DNA of 64,000 nt from Phycisphaeraceae bacterium (GTDB lineage: Bacteria; Planctomycetota; Phycisphaerae; Phycisphaerales; SM1A02): assembly GCA_019636735.1 (NCBI GenBank), contig JAHBWY010000001.1:1-64000 (forward strand), written 5' to 3'. Under the pieces are notes generated by a model. The model was not told the DNA's origin. It ran no database searches and saw only the letters and a list, made by a program, of their open reading frames with translations. Made by a program: the position numbers and the translations under genes. Of the stretch, positions 34,201 through 41,997 are shown piece after piece; the stretch's first letter is position 1, and each line of letters begins with the position of its first letter.

Positions 34201-35220
34201 CAGGTCCTTGCATTCAGGGCGGACATGCCGTCCAGTGAGCCCGCCACAGGCGGAGCGCCGGCGCGTCGGCGTGTTGGTGACCTCGGCGGTGGTGCTGCTG
34301 GTTCCGCGTTTCACTCCGCGTCGTCACCCGGTGGCGGCGGTTTCGGCGGGGGAGGTCATGGACCGTCGAGAAGTCAGCGTCTCGCGCGTTCAGACGCTCT
34401 GGGAGAGATGCGAGGCAATAGCGAATCATCTGGGATCGGCCTCGGCATCGGGGCTCTCTCTGCTGGTGAGGCGCCACCGCCTCCGCCAGCACCAATGCCT
34501 GCGGCGGCGCTGCCAGCTGTGGCACCCACACGGCCAGAATCGGCGCAGACTCCTGCTGCGAGATCCGCACCAACGGGGTCAGGGTCGGCGCTGGGCTCCG
34601 ACCAAGGTTCGTCGCTCCCGCCGGCAGATTCCGCGCCGGCTCATTCGCCGCCACGGCCGCGCGATGATCGCGCGGGCGGAGTGGCGCCGCCGGCCGCTTC
34701 CAGCGACGGTCCTGTTCCAGCCGCCGACGCGAAGAGCCCCGGTTCGCTCGCGCTCAGCGACGCGCCCGCACCCGATCAGGGGCAGCCGCGAGAGTTCTCC
34801 GCCGAGTCGATGACGCTGCTCTCCAGGCGCGTGGAGCCATCGTTGCTGCTGGCGGGTTTCGAATCGCTCGCGGCGCTCGAGTCGAGCAAGGAAGCGCCGC
34901 CTGTCGAAACGGACGGAACCCGCGAGGCAATCGAGTCCAATCGTCCGAGCGGAGAAGCAATCCGTACGGCGGGCAAATCGTCCGGCGCAGCGGACGAACC
35001 GCTCCGCGTGGTGGCACGATTCACCGGCGTGGACGCCGCGCTCGAACGAGCGCTCGCCGCGCTCGGAGTTGTGATCGAGGGTCGGAACAACGCTCGCGGC
35101 GTGCTGGTGCTTCGCGTGCCGCGCAAGAGCCTTGTGGATCTGGGTCTGCTTCCGCAGACGATCCGTGTTGAGCCGCATGTGGAGAGTGCGCGGAGTGAGT
35201 CACCGGCGTCGGGCCGGTGA
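31240..35220 (+). CDS. Giant VIT/VWA membrane protein with anti-sigma-like N-terminus
   Basis: This 1326-residue protein is translationally coupled to the ECF sigma gene. The cytoplasmic part (about 1-150) has two near-identical 16-residue repeats (GASPDEPPRD / GASPNEPPRD). These are followed by DELDRLLRAWHEESAVVARARRNELLTK, a short helical segment of the kind seen in planctomycete anti-sigma proteins. One membrane helix follows (VVTLAVLAVAMIMIF, about 160-175). Outside the membrane lie a VIT domain (about 190-370; EISGFISRVTVTQKYRNT, VEAVYTFPLS, NIFTQSVANIEPGAEVSVEI) and a VWA domain with intact MIDAS DTSGSM (about 595). That domain contains a Ser/Pro-rich insertion (about 680-720) before LALFLTDG. 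A Gly/Pro-rich disordered stretch (about 990-1180) precedes a small C-terminal domain. I infer a transmembrane regulator or sensor of envelope state; the sigma link is inference from position and the N-terminal segment. Confidence 0.85.
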   Translation: MTDFTSDSNARHDHEGRDAANRRHDSSDDCTLPPQQDAALGASAPGGASPDEPPRDATIGNSASGGASPNEPPRDELDRLLRAWHEESAVVARARRNELLTKVLAERGAATTAHPQVHSGSSLPFTAPRAGGAVPSDSGGLRLNRTLRAPVLRAAAVVTLAVLAVAMIMIFPSRQASADAGVVQVPDGGRLDAVDREGKLIGPCPLEHTDVHAEISGFISRVTVTQKYRNTYTQKVEAVYTFPLSHRAAVDRMRMIVRSGDDERIVEGEVKERTLARQIYESARRDGFVASLLEQERPNIFTQSVANIEPGAEVSVEISYVETLQMRDGRFTFDFPMVVGPRYIPGSRSQPSEGRVPKELTVRRGVILIAPAQIRIEGDEPGMNRSAAAVLAAIERAVPIMPPSAEWVQSNAPDSTTARAIFTVRYPDGSEEPGTLRADRTGEVAGRWFYMPPVLDSDRSAREGTGFAQGTDQVPDAGRITPMPVRPPQRSGHDLSMRVSINTGGPAVTDLRSDLHRVTVREPAAGRATVALERGRTIPNRDFVLSWSLAGGALTEGVLTQHVPGRDGYFLLYMVPPERVEAATIRPRELIFVLDTSGSMYGFPIEKSKEVMTRMLGAMRADDTFNIITFAGDHHVLWSEPRPASEENIRIARDFVQSRQGRGGTEMMKAIEAALRPTDRPIVAPATRWTRDEHASISTPAQRTPSDSSAQSDGNPPRASAAAAPPMRLALFLTDGYVGNDIAIIDAVRRYSGSTRVFSFGIGDSVNRYLLAEMARAGRGAVDFVLSSSEADAAVELFTERVRTPVLTDISVAFEGLETAHTTPPLDQLPDLFDREPLVIAGRYTAPGRGTIRIRGMTAQGPWERSIDVDFPAGEGNSTVAAPIWARLQVDDILRPHLSALQSGGVPREISTMVVRLAEQHRIMSPFTSFVAVERTRVTLGGQPVLVAVPIELPQGVSWEGNFGSAREAFDALRGRLVAVDGGQSDSQVLAFRADMPSSEPATGGAPARRRVGDLGGGAAGSAFHSASSPGGGGFGGGGHGPSRSQRLARSDALGEMRGNSESSGIGLGIGALSAGEAPPPPPAPMPAAALPAVAPTRPESAQTPAARSAPTGSGSALGSDQGSSLPPADSAPAHSPPRPRDDRAGGVAPPAASSDGPVPAADAKSPGSLALSDAPAPDQGQPREFSAESMTLLSRRVEPSLLLAGFESLAALESSKEAPPVETDGTREAIESNRPSGEAIRTAGKSSGAADEPLRVVARFTGVDAALERALAALGVVIEGRNNARGVLVLRVPRKSLVDLGLLPQTIRVEPHVESARSESPASGR
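31360..31470 (+). repeat. Tandem coding repeat in the VIT/VWA gene
   Basis: Two copies of a segment of about 48 bp encode G(A/N)SA(P)GGASP(D/N)EPPRD in the cytoplasmic N-terminus, with DNA identity carried by GGCGGAGCGTCG / GGCGGTGCTTCG and GAGCCACCGCG blocks. Confidence 0.65.
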
Positions 35221-35251
35221 GCTCTGCGCACTCTCCACACACCACACGCGC

Positions 35252-35267
35252 GACCCGTCAACGGGTC
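35252..35267. terminator. Hairpin after the VIT/VWA gene
   Basis: GACCCGT (35252-35258) and ACGGGTC (35261-35267) are perfect inverted repeats, 31 bp past the stop. The hairpin also overlaps the end of the convergent small ORF, so it may serve both strands. No T-run is present. Confidence 0.4.
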
Positions 35268-35661
35268 ATCGCAGTGAGACGAGCGCTCTGCCGTCCGTGA
35301 ACCACCCATCGCCCGCAATCTGGCTCCGAGGAACATCGACGCCTGGCTCGAGAGGGGTGAGTTCGACCGTTGAACCGAGTGGAATGCTCCACTTCGCGGC
35401 GGCGGGACCAGCCGACACTGTGAAGCTGAGACCGGGAGTGTCATCCGCGAATCCGAAGCCAGCTTCGTTCCGCAGAGCATTGAACACGGGCCGATTCAGG
35501 AACAAGGGCGTTGGCTCCGCAAGAGCACTTGAGATCACCAGAACCTGAGCTGCAACGAACTGCGGTTCTGATGAGTGCGGGATCGCCGAGCCCCAGATGT
35601 CGGTCGTCGAAGATGCCCTTGCGGCGACACCGGCCGGGCGCGGGGAAATCACCCCGTGCAT
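35266..35661 (-). CDS. Hypothetical small protein
   Basis: This possible 131-residue protein of unknown family sits between the VIT/VWA gene and the ThuA-like gene and does not overlap either. Its composition looks protein-like rather than random: FLNRPVFNALRNEAGFGF, GLSFTVSAGPAAAKWSIPLG and STVELTPLEPGVDVP suggest a beta-rich exported domain. No clean signal peptide is visible and the N-terminal 30 residues are low in information, so the true start may be an internal codon. No ribosome site was found. It could be a remnant of a larger exported protein. Confidence 0.45.
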   Translation of the reverse strand: MHGVISPRPAGVAARASSTTDIWGSAIPHSSEPQFVAAQVLVISSALAEPTPLFLNRPVFNALRNEAGFGFADDTPGLSFTVSAGPAAAKWSIPLGSTVELTPLEPGVDVPRSQIAGDGWFTDGRALVSLR

Positions 35662-35699
35662 CAGGACGCTTCGCTTGCCGCCGCTGCTAGGCTGTTGTC

Positions 35700-36572
35700 A
35701 TGGGGTCGTCAGGGCGGATGAAGGTCCTCGTTCCCGCGGTCGCGGCGGCGGTGGTGGCCGCGGCGATTGCGGCGTCGTCCAGGCCCCTGTTTCGCGACCG
35801 CACGGCGCCCTCCGAGGAGCCGCCCGCCGCGCTTCCGCGCGTGCTCGTCTTCTCGAAGACCGCTGGATTCCGCCACGACTCGATTCCCGACGGCATCCGC
35901 GCTGTGCGCGAGATCGGCGCTGGTCGCTTCGAAGTCGATGCCACCGAAGACTCCGCCGAGTTCACGGCGGAGAATCTCGCGCGCTATCGAGCGGTCGTCT
36001 GGCTCTCAACCACCGGCGATGTGCTCGACGATGAACAGCAGCGCGCCTTCGAAGGCTTCATCCGCAAAGGCGGCGGCTACGCCGGGATTCACGCGGCGTC
36101 GGACACGGAGTTCGACTGGCCGTGGTATGGCCAGCTTGTCGGCGCCTACTTCGCGACGCACCCCGCCGTGCAGTCTGCGGTGAATGTGGTCGAGATCCCC
36201 GATCACCCGAGCACGCACATGCTCCCCGAGCGCTGGGAGCGCACCGATGAGTGGTACTCGTTCCGCTCCAATCCGCGCGGCCAAGGGGGAATCCGCGTCC
36301 TGATGACGCTCGATGAGTCGACCTACCAGCCCGGCCATGCGTCGATGGGCGACGACCATCCGATCGCGTGGTTCCACGAGTTCGACGGCGGACGCGCCTG
36401 GTACACGGGTGGTGGACACACGAGCGAGAGCTTCAGCGAGCCGCTCTTCCGGGCTCACCTGCTGGGCGGAATCCTCTGGGCGGCAGGATTGGGCGACTCG
36501 ATCGAGGCGACTCCGACGCCGCGAAGCAGTGAGCCCGCGCAGGCTCCTGAGGCCACACCTGCACCATCATGA
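35700..36572 (+). CDS. ThuA-like (trehalose-utilisation) domain protein, exported
   Basis: This 290-residue protein has an N-terminal signal or anchor helix (VLVPAVAAAVVAAAIAASS) and a complete ThuA domain (about 45-265). The domain shows RVLVFSKTAGFRHDSIPDGI, AVVWLSTTGD, GGGYAGIHAASDTEFDWPWYGQLVGAYF and DDHPIAWFHEFDGGRAWYTGGGH. ThuA folds are amidotransferase-like and often linked to sugar metabolism, but the reaction is not settled. In planctomycetes they are common as secreted proteins. Its stop overlaps the ATG of the lipoprotein gene (ATGA). Confidence 0.9.
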   Translation: MGSSGRMKVLVPAVAAAVVAAAIAASSRPLFRDRTAPSEEPPAALPRVLVFSKTAGFRHDSIPDGIRAVREIGAGRFEVDATEDSAEFTAENLARYRAVVWLSTTGDVLDDEQQRAFEGFIRKGGGYAGIHAASDTEFDWPWYGQLVGAYFATHPAVQSAVNVVEIPDHPSTHMLPERWERTDEWYSFRSNPRGQGGIRVLMTLDESTYQPGHASMGDDHPIAWFHEFDGGRAWYTGGGHTSESFSEPLFRAHLLGGILWAAGLGDSIEATPTPRSSEPAQAPEATPAPS

Positions 36573-37306
36573 CCTTCACACTCGCATCAAGGCTGTGTGT
36601 CTCTGATCGAAAGTTGGGCAGCCTGCTGCGATTCCATGTTCCGCGAGTCATGTCCCTCGCGCTCGGTGGCATGCTTCTGTCATGTGCCAATCCACCGCAG
36701 GCCGACACAGCGCCACTCTCGGCGGAAGAGACCTTCCAGCGCCTTGAAGCGGAGCTGCTCATCAAGCCCGAAGTGCGTCTCGGGTATCGCATTGAATCAA
36801 GCGGCGCGTTCAGCGCGTCACTCGAAGGGGAGCTTCGGCTCTTGGGTCAATCCGATGTCGACCTCTCGGGAACGGGCACCTTCGGTGACGCGCAGGTGGA
36901 ACTTCGCCTCGAGTCCGCAGCCGGAGTCCTGCGTGGCGGCAGTTCGGCGCTGGCTTTCGAAGAACCAGTTCCTGAGCACCTGCGGCAAGCCATCGTGATC
37001 GGCTTCACGCGCATGGGTCTTCTTCACAATCTCGCTCGCCTCAGCGCGGCTCGGGCACCTGACCATGCGAGCGGCGGCGTTGAGGAATGGGTCCAGCCGC
37101 GCCATCTCGTGTATGTGGAGCGCCCGCCAGACGGTGCGTCTCCCCTTCGTGGCCTCGCGTTCGAGATCGAGGTCGCGGGCCAGAACTCGGGCGAGGCGGA
37201 GTTGTGGCTTGATGCGCACGGCCAGCCGGTTCGACGGCAACAGATCGTTCGTTTCCCCGGAGGCGAGTTTCGCGTGGTCGAGGAGTACCGGATCCTCACG
37301 CCGTGA
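36569..37306 (+). CDS. Putative lipoprotein of unknown function
   Basis: This 245-residue protein starts at ATG 36569, coupled to the ThuA-like gene. A second start at ATG 36650 (MSLALGGMLLSCANPPQ) gives a textbook short lipoprotein signal with LLSC lipobox, so either start may be used. The mature part is a beta-rich domain (YRIESSGAFSASLEGELRLLG, DVDLSGTGTFGDAQVELRLES) with a long C-terminal amphipathic sheet (FEIEVAGQNSGEAELWLDAHGQPVRRQQIV). This recalls outer-membrane lipoproteins that hold lipids, such as the LolA/LolB fold, but the match is only visual. Confidence 0.75.
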   Translation: MTFTLASRLCVSDRKLGSLLRFHVPRVMSLALGGMLLSCANPPQADTAPLSAEETFQRLEAELLIKPEVRLGYRIESSGAFSASLEGELRLLGQSDVDLSGTGTFGDAQVELRLESAAGVLRGGSSALAFEEPVPEHLRQAIVIGFTRMGLLHNLARLSAARAPDHASGGVEEWVQPRHLVYVERPPDGASPLRGLAFEIEVAGQNSGEAELWLDAHGQPVRRQQIVRFPGGEFRVVEEYRILTP

Positions 37307-37325
37307 GCCCGGCGCGCACCGGCGC

Positions 37326-38282
37326 CTACGCCTCGCTGAAGTCGGTCGCGGCCATGTAGACGCCGCGCTCGAGCTTGACGATCTGCCGCAGCAGGTCATT
37401 CGCGAGAGCGCTCGCGCCGAATCGGAAGAGCGACGGAGTCAGCCACGCTTCGCCGAGAGTCTCCTTGACCATCACCAGGTAATGGAGCGACTGTTTGGCG
37501 GTGCGGATTCCTCCCGCGGGCTTCATGCCGATGCGCACGCCTGTGTGACGGAAGTGATCGCGGATCGCTTCGAGCATGACGAGCGTGACGGGCATGGTGG
37601 CGGCGGGCTGCACCTTGCCGGTCGAGGTCTTGATGAACACTTCGCCATCACCGATTGGACCTGCGCTTGCGGCCGCGTGAATGGCGAGATCGCTCGCCCG
37701 ACGCACCATGTCGAGCGTTTCGAGTTCGCCGGTCTCGAGAATGATCTTGAGGTGCGCCGGGCCGCACGCCTTTCGGGTCTCGACGATCTCGTCGGCGACC
37801 TCGCGGAACCGCCCGGCCAGCAAGGCGCCGCGACTGATGACCATGTCGATCTCGTCGGCGCCATCCGCCACCGCGGCGCGCACATCGGCGAGGCGCACCG
37901 CCAGCGGATACTGGCCGCTCGGGAACCCCGTGGCCACAGCCGCAACCTTCACGGAACTCCCCTCAAGGGCACGCTTCGCGACCGGCACCAGATTCGGATA
38001 GACGCAGATGGCCGCCACGCTCGGAATCGGCGGCGAGACCTCACCTTCGTATGGACGCACCGCCTTGCGACAGAGGGCGCGCACCTTCTCCGGCGTGTCC
38101 TTCCCTTCGAGCGTGGTGAGGTCCACCATCGAGAGCGCCAGGCGAAGGCCCACGCGCTTCGAGTCGTTCTTGATGCTGCGCGTGGTGAAGAAGGCCGCGC
38201 GGCGCGTGGCCATCACCGTGTCGACGGGTGGTGAACGCCGCCACGAGGCCTCGTCGAATGAGTTCGAGCGCTCGTGGGGCAC
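37326..38282 (-). CDS. deoC: Deoxyribose-phosphate aldolase
   Basis: This 318-residue enzyme cleaves 2-deoxyribose 5-phosphate to glyceraldehyde 3-phosphate and acetaldehyde, in deoxynucleoside breakdown. Active-site motifs are intact: DEIDMVISRGAL, the Schiff-base Lys in VFIKTSTGK (about residue 216) and the second Lys in GMKPAGGIR (about 255). At 318 residues it is longer than the common bacterial form of about 220-260; the extra part is N-terminal (DSKRVGLRLALSMVDLTTLEGKDT), as in the eukaryotic-type DeoC group. Its start lies 15 bp after the small membrane-protein gene on the same strand. Confidence 0.93.
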   Translation of the reverse strand: MPHERSNSFDEASWRRSPPVDTVMATRRAAFFTTRSIKNDSKRVGLRLALSMVDLTTLEGKDTPEKVRALCRKAVRPYEGEVSPPIPSVAAICVYPNLVPVAKRALEGSSVKVAAVATGFPSGQYPLAVRLADVRAAVADGADEIDMVISRGALLAGRFREVADEIVETRKACGPAHLKIILETGELETLDMVRRASDLAIHAAASAGPIGDGEVFIKTSTGKVQPAATMPVTLVMLEAIRDHFRHTGVRIGMKPAGGIRTAKQSLHYLVMVKETLGEAWLTPSLFRFGASALANDLLRQIVKLERGVYMAATDFSEA

Positions 38283-38297
38283 GGGGCGACCGTGGAC

Positions 38298-38690
38298 TCA
38301 GCCGCCTCGAGCGGTTCGGAAGAGCTGGGGCAGTGACACGACCTGTCGAAGCAGAACGCGGCGCTCGGCGACATTCTCAATGAAGTAGATGAAGAGCGTC
38401 TCGCCGCGGCTGTCGATGATGTACAGCAGATCGTGCGTGCGAGTGTCCGGGCCGTTGCCGCTGCGGATGGTCGCAACGCTGTAGCCGAGCGAGCCGCTGT
38501 TGGCGCTCTCGTTGGCGTGGGCGGTCGAGGTCATTCGACCCGCCTGCATGAGCGTCAGCCCGGCCAGCACGAAGGCGCTGGCGCCGAGAATGGCGGAGGC
38601 GATGGTTGAACTCGGCCGCTCGCGCCGCGCGGGCGTGGCTGCGGTGCCGCTGTTCAGATGGCTGGCCGTGGTGTCGGTGGTGTGCTGCAT
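38298..38690 (-). CDS. Small membrane-anchored protein (paralogue pair, member 2)
   Basis: This 130-residue protein starts MQHTTDTTASHLNSG (ATG 38690). One membrane helix (IASAILGASAFVLAGLTLMQ) is followed by a small exported domain (GYSVATIRSGNGPDTRTHDLLYIIDSRGETLFIYFIENVAERRVLL). The ending resembles the neighbour encoded upstream: a Y-x-(I/V) strand, then a hydrophobic D-x-x-(N/G)-x-E-x-(L/M) strand, then a basic leucine-rich tail. The pair looks like paralogues of a planctomycete-specific family (family membership recalled, not searched). No function is known to me. Confidence 0.65.
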   Translation of the reverse strand: MQHTTDTTASHLNSGTAATPARRERPSSTIASAILGASAFVLAGLTLMQAGRMTSTAHANESANSGSLGYSVATIRSGNGPDTRTHDLLYIIDSRGETLFIYFIENVAERRVLLRQVVSLPQLFRTARGG

Positions 38691-38734
38691 GGGGCGCTCG
38701 TGGATCTCGTTCGATGCGGGAGGGAGAGGCGAAA

Positions 38735-39034
38735 TCACGGTCGGCCGCCCTGGCCACCGCGCTGGGCATCGGCGGCAAGGTTGGCGTACCCGAGTCCGCC
38801 GAGCGTGCGATTGCCCTCGTTCCATGAGATGGCCACCATCTCCTGATTCACCTCATCGACGATGAACGCGACACCCGCCACCGTACCGTTGGCAGTTCCG
38901 CCAACGATGGTGTAGAGCCCGTTGCGCCGCGCCTGGGCACCGGCCTCGGGCGAGAAGGTCACGAATCCCAACGCTCCAAGCAGAAACGCATTGAGGGCGA
39001 TGAGGCCGTGAACGGTACTTCGCTTTCTCTTCAC
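38735..39034 (-). CDS. Small exported protein (paralogue pair, member 1)
   Basis: This 99-residue protein starts at GTG 39034 with AAGGA about 7 nt upstream. A signal or anchor helix (GLIALNAFLLGALGFVTFSPEAGAQA) precedes YTIVGGTANGTVAGVAFIVDEVNQEMVAISWNE and a Gly-rich tail ending RGGQGGRP. The domain matches the shape of the next gene's product, with a strand ending in VDEVNQEM versus IDSRGETL. It may be a surface-layer or envelope accessory protein; this is a guess from size and export. Confidence 0.65.
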   Translation of the reverse strand: MKRKRSTVHGLIALNAFLLGALGFVTFSPEAGAQARRNGLYTIVGGTANGTVAGVAFIVDEVNQEMVAISWNEGNRTLGGLGYANLAADAQRGGQGGRP

Positions 39035-39136
39035 GAGAGATCCTTTGATGGGGGCGAGGCCGAATGCACCACAGGGGCGGCCGCGCGAGGGTGTGGACTT
39101 GAGAGTGGGGTGAGGATGAATCCGACAGGCGTCGGA

Positions 39137-39496
39137 TCAATCGACATCGGTGCGCTTCGACGCCCAGAGATTGAGAGTGACCACGGCCGCACCGAGAAGG
39201 AACATGATGGCGTAGCCAGGTAGCGGCGGCGCCCAGATGGAGTTGTCCACCGGCGAGTCCGGCTTCCTCGGAGTTCGAGCGCTACCGACTGGGACGCCGG
39301 GGCTGTCCGTTGTGATCGGTGCGGCTCGCGAGTCACCACTTCGGCGATCGAGCGCCGTCGGGTCGGCCAGCATGCCGGCAGCCTGTCGCGGCTCGGCGCT
39401 GGCGGCATTCGTCATGGTCATGATGGCGGCTCCCGCCGTAAGCAGCAGCGCGATGGCCGCGGGCGTCAGGGGGGACATTCTGGCAAGGCGTCGCAT
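39137..39496 (-). CDS. Small membrane protein with signal peptide and C-terminal helix
   Basis: This 119-residue protein starts MRRLARMSPLTPAAIALLL (ATG 39496); a longer in-frame version adds only unmatched residues. The signal ends near NAASA/EPR. A Pro/Ser-rich exported stretch follows, and a second helix (GYAIMFLLGAAVVTLNLWA) with a KRTD tail anchors it. It sits between the nucleotide-sugar dehydrogenase and the paralogue pair on the same strand, so the four genes may form one envelope-related unit. Unknown function. Confidence 0.6.
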   Translation of the reverse strand: MRRLARMSPLTPAAIALLLTAGAAIMTMTNAASAEPRQAAGMLADPTALDRRSGDSRAAPITTDSPGVPVGSARTPRKPDSPVDNSIWAPPLPGYAIMFLLGAAVVTLNLWASKRTDVD

Positions 39497-39567
39497 GCGG
39501 AAAGCATAGCGAATGGGGGCGGAGTTTCGCCGCACCCGTCCGCAGGAACTTGCCTTCGGAGAGCCGC

Positions 39568-40986
39568 CTAGGCCTTCACCAGCCGGGCCCGCATCTGTCG
39601 GGCGGGCACGCGGAGCATCGCGTTCCGAGTGTCCACGATCAGCTTCGAAGCCTTGCCGACGAGGCCGTAGTCCACGGCGTCGTGGTCGGTGATGATCAGC
39701 GCGCAGTCGTGTGCCTTCAGCGTGGCTGCGGTGAGTGGCTTGCTCTTGAGGTCAATTCGGTGCTTGCGCATCGATGGGAAGACGGCCATGTGCGGGTCGT
39801 GGTAGTTCACGGTCGCCCCACGATCGCGGAGCAGCTCGATGATCTCCGCCGCCGGACTCTCGCGGATGTCATCGATGTTCTTCTTGTAGGCGATGCCGAG
39901 CACCAGGATCTTCGAGTTCGAGAGGCTCTTGCCATCTTCGTTCAGGGCGTGCTGCACGCGCTCAATCACATAGTGCGGCATGGCGCTGTTGACTTCGCCG
40001 GCGAGCTCGATGAAGCGGGTGTTGCGACCCACCTCGCGCGCCTTCCACGAGAGGTAGAAGGGATCGAGCGGAATGCAGTGACCGCCGAGGCCGGGGCCCG
40101 GATAGAAGGGCATGAATCCGAAGGGCTTGGTGCTGGCGGCGGAGATCACCTCCCAGACATCGATGCCCATCTCCGCAAGCACGACCTTCATCTCGTTGAC
40201 GAGCGCAATGTTCACCGCGCGGAAGATGTTCTCAAGCAGCTTGGCGCTTTCGGCAATCTCGGCGCTCGACACGCGATGCGCCGTCTTGACGACGCGGCTG
40301 TAAAGGGCCATGGCGAGGTCGGTCGCGACATCGTCGAGTCCGCCGACGAGCTTCGGAATCACCGCCGCCGTGCGGCCAACGGAGCCCGGATCCTCGCGCT
40401 CGGGGCTGAATGCAAGGAAGTAGTCCCGCCCATGCACCAGGTTCCGGCCGCGCTCGCTCGCTTCGAGGATGGGCAGCATCTCGTCGCGCGTCGTGCCGGG
40501 ATAGGTGGTGCTCTCAAGGACCACGAGCTGACCTCGGCGCAGCACCTTCGAGACCATCTCAGTCGAGTTGAGAACAAACGAGAGATCGGGCTCCCGATGG
40601 CGACCGAGCGGCGTCGGTACACACAGGAGAATGGCGTCGGCCTCTTCGAGCAACGCAGGATTGGCCGTGGCGCGGAACTTCCGATCCTTCGAGAGATCCT
40701 TGAAGAAGGTGGGGCCGAGGTGCTGGATGTACGCGCGGCCCGCTTCAAGGTCGTCGATCTTCCGCTGATCGATGTCGTAGCCGATGACCGGGAAGCCACC
40801 GTCGCGGATTGCACGAATGAGCGGAAGGCCCACATAGCCCAGCCCCACAACGCCGATGACGGCGGTTCGGGATTCGAGCTTCTTCATCAACTCGGCGGCG
40901 GGACCACTCAGGCGCGCGGCCTTCGGTGTGGTCGGGGTCGCGCTCGGTGAGGACTTGAGGGTTCGCTTCGCAGTCGCGGGGCTCAT
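39568..40986 (-). CDS. wbpA: Nucleotide-sugar dehydrogenase (UDP-GlcNAc/UDP-ManNAc 6-dehydrogenase type)
   Basis: This 472-residue NAD-dependent enzyme oxidises C6 of a UDP-amino sugar to the uronic acid for capsule, O-antigen or other surface glycans. It has the Rossmann motif VGLGYVGLPL (about residue 48), LCVPTPLG, LESTTYPGTT, FSPEREDPG, the catalytic Cys in PGLGGHCIPLDPFYLSWKA (about 302) and the C-terminal domain (LVLGIAYKKNIDDIRESPA). The PLDPFYLSWKA form is typical of the WbpA/WbpO group, not of UDP-glucose dehydrogenase. The N-terminus carries about 30 extra Ser/Thr/Lys-rich residues. Gene symbol by resemblance. Confidence 0.88.
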   Translation of the reverse strand: MSPATAKRTLKSSPSATPTTPKAARLSGPAAELMKKLESRTAVIGVVGLGYVGLPLIRAIRDGGFPVIGYDIDQRKIDDLEAGRAYIQHLGPTFFKDLSKDRKFRATANPALLEEADAILLCVPTPLGRHREPDLSFVLNSTEMVSKVLRRGQLVVLESTTYPGTTRDEMLPILEASERGRNLVHGRDYFLAFSPEREDPGSVGRTAAVIPKLVGGLDDVATDLAMALYSRVVKTAHRVSSAEIAESAKLLENIFRAVNIALVNEMKVVLAEMGIDVWEVISAASTKPFGFMPFYPGPGLGGHCIPLDPFYLSWKAREVGRNTRFIELAGEVNSAMPHYVIERVQHALNEDGKSLSNSKILVLGIAYKKNIDDIRESPAAEIIELLRDRGATVNYHDPHMAVFPSMRKHRIDLKSKPLTAATLKAHDCALIITDHDAVDYGLVGKASKLIVDTRNAMLRVPARQMRARLVKA

Positions 40987-41238
40987 TCGAGATCCTTGGA
41001 AATCAGGTGCGTCGCTGGCAGGGTGGAGCGAGGAGACCGGTCGGCGGGTCCGCGGGTGCTCATCGCCACCCTCTCACGGCCACCCGGCCGCGAGGGGGAA
41101 GCAGGGTACTCCACCCGTTCATCGGCGGTTCGTGAAGGATGCGTGAGCCCGGCCGGGAAGGGTCCAGGAATGGGCCTGGCGCCCCGGGATTGGTCACTTG
41201 GGGCCGGGGTGTTCGAGGCTGCACGAGCGGATCAACCG

Positions 41239-41997
41239 TCATGACATGCGCCGGCTCGCGGCGGTGAGGGTGGAGCGCTCGGCTGGTCGGGGGCGCCATC
41301 GACCTTGAATCAGTCGATCGCGCCAGAGGAGGAGCACCGTGAGTGGAATCCACGCGAGAAGCCAAGGCCACTGCGAGCGCCACGAGGGAAGCTCCGGCGC
41401 GACTTCAATCTCAAAGCGGAGCGAGGGCCAGGTCACGGCGGGGGGTACTGCGATGGCGCGGGGGGCCGTGTCGTCTGGCGCGGGCGACGCCGGGTCATGC
41501 TGTGGAGCGACACGCTCGGTTCGGGCAGTGTTTGTCACGACCTCCTGAGGCGCGGACGCGTGAAGGGCCTCGACCTCGATGCGCCATCGGCCGGCACGCG
41601 GAAGTGCGATCAGCGCCGAGCGAAGCAGTCGATTGCCCTGATGAGCGGGCGTTGCGACTTCCAAGCGCTCGATGCCGCTCTCCAGGTGGGTCGCGCGGAT
41701 GAGCGGCCCATGCAGTGACTCTGGTGGCGTGGGGGAGAGGAGCACGCTGACATCGATCACGCCCACTCTCGGCACCATCGGCTGCACGAAGGCAACGGCA
41801 TGCATCGCACCATCACGACGCGCATCCGCGGCGACTCCACCATCGGCCCGCACAACGCGCGTCAGGACGAACGCGACCAACACGATCAGCGGCACCAGCG
41901 CACCACCGAGGGCGCCACGACCTCCGAGAAGGGTCCGCAACCCGCGAAGTCGCGGTCGCCCCGCGCGGCTTCGACCACGGCGCAGGCGGCGGCTCAT
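41239..41997 (-). CDS. Membrane protein, FixH/YtkA-like, last gene of the respiratory operon
   Basis: This 252-residue protein starts at ATG 41997, overlapping the CtaG-fusion stop as ATGA. An Arg-rich N-terminus leads to one helix (LVPLIVLVAFVLTRVV). An exported beta-sandwich segment follows (VGVIDVSVLLSPTPPESLHG, IALPRAGRWRIEVEALH), and a second helix comes near the end (WPWLLAWIPLTVLLLW). The middle part resembles FixH/YtkA-like domains that accompany cytochrome oxidase assembly genes. That resemblance is visual; the copper ligands of CopC-type proteins are not seen. Position suggests a role in oxidase maturation. Confidence 0.7.
   Translation of the reverse strand: MSRRLRRGRSRAGRPRLRGLRTLLGGRGALGGALVPLIVLVAFVLTRVVRADGGVAADARRDGAMHAVAFVQPMVPRVGVIDVSVLLSPTPPESLHGPLIRATHLESGIERLEVATPAHQGNRLLRSALIALPRAGRWRIEVEALHASAPQEVVTNTARTERVAPQHDPASPAPDDTAPRAIAVPPAVTWPSLRFEIEVAPELPSWRSQWPWLLAWIPLTVLLLWRDRLIQGRWRPRPAERSTLTAASRRMS

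Noticed and set aside
39550..40950. Long open frame on the plus strand opposite the nucleotide-sugar dehydrogenase
   Set aside because: It is fully antisense to a clear enzyme gene, with His/Arg-rich composition and no domain. Such long opposite frames are expected in GC-rich DNA.
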